Shown here: positions 59,501-64,000 of the stretch, in pieces
Numbering within the stretch: the stretch's first letter is position 1
Layout: every line of letters starts with the position of its first letter
Assembly (NCBI GenBank): GCA_016934035.1
Contig: JAFGTP010000040.1
Coordinates: 1-64,000 of the forward strand
From: Fidelibacterota bacterium
Lineage (GTDB): Bacteria > Fidelibacterota > UBA2242 > JAFGTP01
DNA length: 64,000 bases
Reading direction: 5' to 3'
Position numbers and translations under genes: made by a program
Notes under the pieces: model-generated
Told to the model about the DNA's origin: nothing
Seen by the model: only the letters and a program-made list of their open reading frames with translations
The model's database searches: none

Positions 59501-60850
59501 CTAAAATATCATGCCAAACAGGTGCCCGATGGAATCGACACCGACGACTTTTTTGTTATTATTATTGATTAATTTTTCATTATTTTTAGGAATATATATT
59601 TGATTGTAACCAAATTTTAGTGCTTCTTTGACTCTGGCCTCGATAAAAGGAATGGAGCGGACTTCACCGCCCAGCCCGATTTCACCGATGAAGACGCTAT
59701 TGGAAGGAATGGCCTGGTCCTTGATGCTGGAGGCCATGGCCGCCACTACTGCCAGGTTGATGGCTGTTTCGTCGATTTTAAGACCGCCGACGATATTGAC
59801 AAACACATCGTGGGTGCCCATTGGATAGCCGCCTCGTTTTTCGAGTATGGCGATCAACATGGCCAGTTTGCGATAGTCAACACCGTTGGCTGTCCTTTGG
59901 GGATTGCCATAAAAACTTTTGGTCACCAGGGCCTGAATTTCGATCATGATAGGACGGGTCCCTTCCATGCTGACGGATATTGCCGAGCCGGATATATGGT
60001 CCCGTTTTTCGGCCAGAAAGAAGCCGGAGGGATTGTCTACTGCCATGAGTCCCGTATCACGCATTTCAAAAATACCCACCTCATTGGTGGAACCAAAACG
60101 GTTTTTAATCGATCGAAGAGTGCGGTAGTGATTGTGTTGTCCGGATTCCAGATAAAGTACGGTGTCTACTAAATGTTCCAGTATTTTGGGGCCGGCGATG
60201 CTGCCGGATTTGGTAATATGTCCGATCAGTATGATGGTGAGGCCCTGTTCTTTGGCGATCCGTTGCAGTTGTGCCGAACATTCCTTGACCTGGGTGATGG
60301 AGCCGGGAACATTATCGAAATCATCGGAATAGAGGGTCTGAATAGAGTCCACAACCACGATGTCAGGTTTGTTTTTTTCGATTTGGTGCAGGATGCTTTC
60401 CAGGTTGTTGTCGCAACTGAGCAAAATTCGCCCGTCCTGTATGTTGAGGCGGTGGGCGCGCATCTGGATTTGCTCTTCTGACTCTTCACCTGAAAAGTAG
60501 AGAAATTTTTCTCCTTCCAGATATTGTAATATCTGAATCATGATGGTGGACTTGCCGATTCCAGGCTCACCACCGATGAGTGTAATGGAGCCCTTGACAA
60601 AGCCGCCGCCGGTGACGCGGTCAAATTCTTCGATACCGGTCTTGAAGCGGACATTTTTATGGGTGATGGTTTGGTTCAATGGCGTGGGGTTTTTGTCATT
60701 GAGCCGGGCAGGATTTTTGGCGGTCTTCTTTGAGACTTGTTCCTCAACGAGTGAATTCCAGGCGCCACAGGAAATGCATTTTCCTGACCATTTGCTCTGG
60801 GAGTTGCCGCATTCAGAACAATAAAATAATATTTTGTCTTTTTTTGCCAT
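59501..60850 (-). CDS. radA: DNA repair protein RadA
   Basis: A 449-aa branch-migration helicase. The zinc finger YCSECGNSQSKWSGKCISCG precedes the RecA-like core with Walker A GGEPGIGKST, the RadA signature KNRFGSTNEVG and a C-terminal Lon-protease-like domain (GGYPMGTHDVFVNIVGG). The length matches E. coli RadA/Sms. The ATG shares one base with the stop codon of the DMT gene upstream (TAATG), so translation is coupled. Confidence 0.96.
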   Translation of the reverse strand: MAKKDKILFYCSECGNSQSKWSGKCISCGAWNSLVEEQVSKKTAKNPARLNDKNPTPLNQTITHKNVRFKTGIEEFDRVTGGGFVKGSITLIGGEPGIGKSTIMIQILQYLEGEKFLYFSGEESEEQIQMRAHRLNIQDGRILLSCDNNLESILHQIEKNKPDIVVVDSIQTLYSDDFDNVPGSITQVKECSAQLQRIAKEQGLTIILIGHITKSGSIAGPKILEHLVDTVLYLESGQHNHYRTLRSIKNRFGSTNEVGIFEMRDTGLMAVDNPSGFFLAEKRDHISGSAISVSMEGTRPIMIEIQALVTKSFYGNPQRTANGVDYRKLAMLIAILEKRGGYPMGTHDVFVNIVGGLKIDETAINLAVVAAMASSIKDQAIPSNSVFIGEIGLGGEVRSIPFIEARVKEALKFGYNQIYIPKNNEKLINNNNKKVVGVDSIGHLFGMIF

Positions 60851-61755
60851 TATATCTTTTTGTTTTTAAAGTATTTCAGATATTTTCTGGAATCATAGAG
60901 AAAGATTCCGGAGAAAATAATCAGGCACCCGATCATTTCTTTCAGGGTAATGGTTTCGTTGAGAAAAAGCCAGCCGATTAATGTAGCGCCGATAGGTGTT
61001 ATAAAAGTAAGAAATGAAACCTTGACGACGGAAATATGTTTGATCAGGTAATAATAAATTGAAAATGTGATAGCTGAACCAAAGACCCCGAGATAAATGA
61101 CACTGGCAATGCCGGTAATATCCCAGGTTGTCCTGGCCCATTGGCCGGTGACCGATGCGATGATTGAATGAAACAGGGAGGCAATGGCCATGGCTATTCC
61201 TGTCAGCACCAATGAATTGTAGTCTTTGGTGAATTTTTTGGTGTAGATGTTTGGAAAAGAACCGGTAAAAACGGCCAGCAGAACAATCAGGGAGCCTGTC
61301 AATGTTTCTTTATTCAAGATCAGTTTCTGGTCCGACAGGATCATAACAACACCGATGGTGGACACGATGATTGCGAACCCTTTGAGGATGGTCATACGGT
61401 CTTCTTTGATGAAAAAATGAGCCATTAATCCTAGCATAATAGGCATTGTGGACCATAATATCGAGGAGAGACTGCTGGGAATGAACTGGGTACCCCAGTA
61501 GGTGCAAAAATAACTCAGCGCCATATTGAACAGGCCCACAATCAGGTAAAGTTTGATATGGTCCCAGGACCTTTCAATGGGCAATTTTCGCAACCATGCA
61601 AAAGTCAGTAATAAAATAGCCGCGATACCAAAACGCAAGGCAAGTCCTACGGCCGGCGGCATTTCTTCCAGTCCCAGTTTTAAAGCCGCCCAAGTGGTGC
61701 TCCAGATAAAGGTCATGATCGAGAATAATATTAAATTTTTAGTTTTTTGGCTCAT
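60850..61755 (-). CDS. EamA/DMT-family permease
   Basis: A 301-aa inner-membrane protein with ten helices in two EamA repeats (MTFIWSTTWAALKLGLEEMP at the N-terminal repeat; a second repeat starts around KETLTGSLIVLLAVFTGS). It ends with SRKYLKYFKNKKI, a positive-inside tail. It probably exports amino acids or metabolites. A one-base overlap with radA suggests co-transcription. Confidence 0.9.
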   Translation of the reverse strand: MSQKTKNLILFSIMTFIWSTTWAALKLGLEEMPPAVGLALRFGIAAILLLTFAWLRKLPIERSWDHIKLYLIVGLFNMALSYFCTYWGTQFIPSSLSSILWSTMPIMLGLMAHFFIKEDRMTILKGFAIIVSTIGVVMILSDQKLILNKETLTGSLIVLLAVFTGSFPNIYTKKFTKDYNSLVLTGIAMAIASLFHSIIASVTGQWARTTWDITGIASVIYLGVFGSAITFSIYYYLIKHISVVKVSFLTFITPIGATLIGWLFLNETITLKEMIGCLIIFSGIFLYDSRKYLKYFKNKKI

Positions 61756-61883
61756 TTTACCCTATATAAATTAAGCATAAATTACGACAATTTGATTTCC
61801 TACCCAAAAGGTATTTTTCTATCATAACCAAAAATTGAGGAATGGTTAAAACAGGTAGATTTATTGAATGTAGTTTGAAATAA

Positions 61884-62483
61884 TCAATTATGAATTTTGG
61901 ATTCGAGAAACTGGATTTTGTCGCGAAACTGGGCTGCCAGTTCATAATTTTCCATATCAATAGCATCTTGCAGCTTGAGGTTGCATTCGTGGATTTGGTC
62001 AAGAATGTCAATATTATTGGCGGGGCTTTTTAGATCCTCTTTGATTTCACTGACTTCATCGAGGTTGATATGCTGGCCGGCTTCCATCATGACCTCTTCG
62101 GAAACAAAAATTTCGCTGTCAGTCCGTAAGGCTACTGCAATGGCATCACTGGGGCGGGAATCAATCTTTACAACTTCATGGTTGGAACGGGTGTAATAGA
62201 TGGCGGCGTAAAACGTGCCTTCCAGCAGTTTGTTTATCACTATTTTTTGGACTTTCAGGTTTTCCTGCTCCATGATATTGGACAACAAATCATGGGTCAT
62301 GGGACGAGGCATTTTAATATTTTCGATACCCAGGGCAATTGCCTGGGCTTCATAGGTGCCGATGATAATAGGAAGTTGCATATTGGTTTCGGCATCATTG
62401 AGAATGATGGCATAGTTTTTAGAAGGCGGAAAGAAGATGATCTTCTTTATTTTTACCGGTATTAATTTATCTTTAGTCTTCAT
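61884..62483 (-). CDS. Bifunctional-nuclease-family (DUF151) protein with UvrB/UvrC motif
   Basis: A 199-aa protein. The N-terminal BFN domain (about 8-135) contains KNYAIILNDAETNMQLPI, IGTYEAQAIALGIE, RPMTHDLLSNIM and KIDSRPSDAIAVALR. The C terminus (about 160-197) is a UvrB/UvrC helical motif with LQDAIDMENYELAAQFRDKI. BFN proteins have nuclease activity in plants and are linked to stress in bacteria. The combination with a UVR motif is typical of FCB members. The start at 62483 follows the ptsI stop by two bases; a longer in-frame start at 62585 lies inside ptsI and is unlikely. Confidence 0.85.
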   Translation of the reverse strand: MKTKDKLIPVKIKKIIFFPPSKNYAIILNDAETNMQLPIIIGTYEAQAIALGIENIKMPRPMTHDLLSNIMEQENLKVQKIVINKLLEGTFYAAIYYTRSNHEVVKIDSRPSDAIAVALRTDSEIFVSEEVMMEAGQHINLDEVSEIKEDLKSPANNIDILDQIHECNLKLQDAIDMENYELAAQFRDKIQFLESKIHN

Positions 62484-62485
62484 GA

Positions 62486-64000
62486 TTAATAGGTTTTTAA
62501 TTGATAATAGTAAAAATCTTTTAAAATGGAAAGTAGCATATAGGAATTTCTGCTGTTCATAATTCTTCGATTGAGGGGAATGCAATCTTCAACGGAAATG
62601 TTTTTTATCAGATTGCTGACCATAGAAAGAGATGAGGGTGCCACGCTGACCCTGCGCACACCAGAAGCGATGAGGCCCGGAAGCGCATACCGGTCTGCGC
62701 CCATTTCTCCGCATACTGTGGTGGGAATTCCATGGGCATCGGCAACCTTGATGATTTTATGGATGGCTTGAAATAATTTTGGATGATAGTGGTTATTAAT
62801 GTCACTTTCTTCCCGTTTGGTACCCAGTAAAAAATTGGCCAGGTCATTGGTGCCGATACTGAAAAAAGCTACATTTTCCGCCAGTTCATCCAGTATTTCC
62901 AAAACTGCTTTCGTTTCGATCATGCTTCCCAGTTCAACATCCCTGCGGAAGTCAATTCCTTCTTCTTCCAGTTCTATCTGGGCTTCAGCCAGCAATTGTT
63001 TCGCCTTGTCAATTTCATCAATGGCGGAGACCATCGGCAACATAATATTGATGGGACCAAACTGACTGGCTCGAAGCAAGGCCCGGAACTGGGTCTTTAG
63101 GATGTCTGGATTTTCGAGACAGAATTGTAGACCGCCCCAGTCTTCGAATTCCTGCTGGTGAAACATGTTAAGATCCAACATCTCGATGAATTTATCACGA
63201 CCAAAATCAAAGGTCCTGAAAATCAGTGGGAGCCCCCGGGCCATTTTGGTGACTTTGCTGTAAACATTATACTGGGTCTCTTCATCGGGCAGTTTGTTTT
63301 GTTCGATACTGATGAACTCGCTACGGAAAAGGCCGATGCCCTGAATATAATTTATATCCAGCATCTGCAATTCTTCGGCAAATTCCAGGTTGAGAAAAAT
63401 GGAAAAATCCTGGCCGTCTTTGGTTTTTGATACGATCTCATGGACTTGGATTTTTTTATTGTTGAGAAATTCTTCTTCGCGTTTTTTATAATAATTCAGA
63501 TCGTCATCCCGTAGATCCACATGGATGCTTTCTTCCGATACATCAAGGATAGCATAGTCATATTTTTTTAATTTGGTAAAGTCTTTGACTTCGGTGATAT
63601 AGGGTATTCTGAAGGCTTTGGCTAAAATGGCGATATGGGAATCAGAACCACCGATTTCAGTGATGATTCCGATGATGTTTTCATGACCCAGTTGCAGCAG
63701 GTCCGCCGGCGAAATTCGCCGTCCGACAATTATTGAGGGTTCGTTGATTGAATCACTGAAATAGGATTCGTTGGAGGTGAGACGGTGGATCATTCTTTTT
63801 TTGATATCCAGAATATCAGCCTCACGTTCCTGGTGATATCCTGAAAAACTACGGGCGATAATATTTTCATATTTTTTAAATATTTCAGAATAGGCCAAAG
63901 CTGAATTTTTCTTTGCAGTTCGAACAAGGTCTTTGACTTCTTCAAGCACCATCTGATCACTGACCACCAGTTTTTGTCCTTCTATGATCTGGGCGTGATT
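62486..64000 (-). CDS. ptsI: PEP-protein phosphotransferase (enzyme I), 5' end outside the window
   Basis: The visible part (about 504 codons up to the right edge) holds most of enzyme I of the phosphotransferase system. The phosphohistidine region is IGGSDSHIAILAKAFRIPY, the PEP-binding barrel has GLFRSEFISIEQNKLP, FRTFDFGRDKF, FSIGTNDLANFLLG and PTTVCGEMGAD (catalytic cysteine), and the N-terminal HPr-binding helices are cut by the window end. The frame is open to base 64000 (HAQIIEGQKLVVSDQMV upstream of the first GTG), so the real start lies beyond. Without visible sugar permeases it may serve regulation, as in PTS-Ntr-like systems. Confidence 0.92.
   Translation of the reverse strand, partial: NHAQIIEGQKLVVSDQMVLEEVKDLVRTAKKNSALAYSEIFKKYENIIARSFSGYHQEREADILDIKKRMIHRLTSNESYFSDSINEPSIIVGRRISPADLLQLGHENIIGIITEIGGSDSHIAILAKAFRIPYITEVKDFTKLKKYDYAILDVSEESIHVDLRDDDLNYYKKREEEFLNNKKIQVHEIVSKTKDGQDFSIFLNLEFAEELQMLDINYIQGIGLFRSEFISIEQNKLPDEETQYNVYSKVTKMARGLPLIFRTFDFGRDKFIEMLDLNMFHQQEFEDWGGLQFCLENPDILKTQFRALLRASQFGPINIMLPMVSAIDEIDKAKQLLAEAQIELEEEGIDFRRDVELGSMIETKAVLEILDELAENVAFFSIGTNDLANFLLGTKREESDINNHYHPKLFQAIHKIIKVADAHGIPTTVCGEMGADRYALPGLIASGVRRVSVAPSSLSMVSNLIKNISVEDCIPLNRRIMNSRNSYMLLSILKDFYYYQLKTY

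Noticed and set aside
62483-62585. Longer start for the bifunctional-nuclease protein
   Set aside because: The extra 34 codons lie inside the end of ptsI and give a sequence unlike the family. ATG 62483 directly follows the ptsI stop.
1-64000. CRISPR arrays, tRNA or rRNA genes, insertion sequences, prophage
   Set aside because: Intergenic gaps were read for regular spaced repeats, cloverleaf-type sequences and transposase or integrase motifs. None was found by eye. A short or divergent RNA gene could still be missed; a tRNAscan-SE or Infernal run would settle it.

Overview
The window looks like a chromosomal segment of a Gram-negative, anaerobic or microaerobic bacterium of the FCB superphylum (Bacteroidota/Calditrichota/Ignavibacteria-like). 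The assignment is inferred. It rests on an orphan type IX-style C-terminal sorting motif, many outer-membrane or lipoprotein-like secreted proteins, moderate-to-low GC, Shine-Dalgarno sites of the AGGAG type, and a rich set of anaerobe enzymes: indolepyruvate:ferredoxin oxidoreductase, rubrerythrins, superoxide reductase, flavodiiron protein and bacterioferredoxin. No rRNA, tRNA, CRISPR array, IS element or prophage was recognised.

Layout. 1-8.6 kb (minus strand): an outer-membrane porin-like protein, Tag glycosylase, ZupT zinc importer, a D-lactate-dehydrogenase-like enzyme, a peroxiredoxin, iorBA, a CDF metal exporter and an exported MsrBA repair enzyme. 8.7-13.6 kb (minus): a compact oxygen/peroxide-defence island. 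In transcription order it is two Fur/PerR paralogues, a 57-aa winged-helix-like protein, rubrerythrin, rubredoxin (54 aa), flavodiiron protein FprA, a rubrerythrin-like ferritin, desulfoferrodoxin, ferritin and an ACT-like protein. The second Fur/PerR gene has a promoter that abuts a perfect 23-bp palindrome. 13.7-20.6 kb: alkaline phosphatase lipoprotein, phosphohexomutase plus deoC, a double-receiver protein, and a P-loop kinase/membrane protein pair. 20.7-24.9 kb: an accessory stretch with an orphan sorting domain, a dGTPase, a very AT-rich zinc-finger/HNH-like gene, an aminotransferase with a four-cysteine insert and a decayed coding remnant.

24.8-33.4 kb (plus): a long housekeeping run yajC-def-fmt-rsmB-PASTA protein-rpe-polyprenol kinase-BatA protein-hflX. 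The order recalls the def-fmt-rsmB-prkC-rpe cluster of Firmicutes, with a kinase-less PASTA protein in the place of PrkC. 33.4-41.6 kb: a DUF89 metal phosphatase with a putative Mn/As permease, an 8Fe ferredoxin, a MATE exporter, a site-2 protease, MltG and a UvrD/PcrA helicase. 41.7-49 kb: secreted S9 peptidase, POT-like MFS transporter and C69 dipeptidase, suggesting peptide scavenging, then an SLC13/RCK transporter. 49.3-55.5 kb: a set of small secreted or outer-membrane proteins, a sulfatase-modifying-factor-like protein, a barrel-LysM fusion and a tandem glycosidase-like lipoprotein. 55.6-64 kb (minus): ptsI (cut by the window end), a bifunctional-nuclease-family protein, a DMT exporter, radA, tgt, nadA and nadB.

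The most coherent system is the 8.6-13.6 kb oxygen-defence island together with the flanking msrBA gene and the unusual four-armed inverted repeat between them. The most plausible candidate for something undescribed is the dGTPase plus AT-rich CxxC/SH gene pair, which may be a nucleotide-depletion defence module. Function calls are from reading the translated sequence and from memory of protein families; no database search was run.
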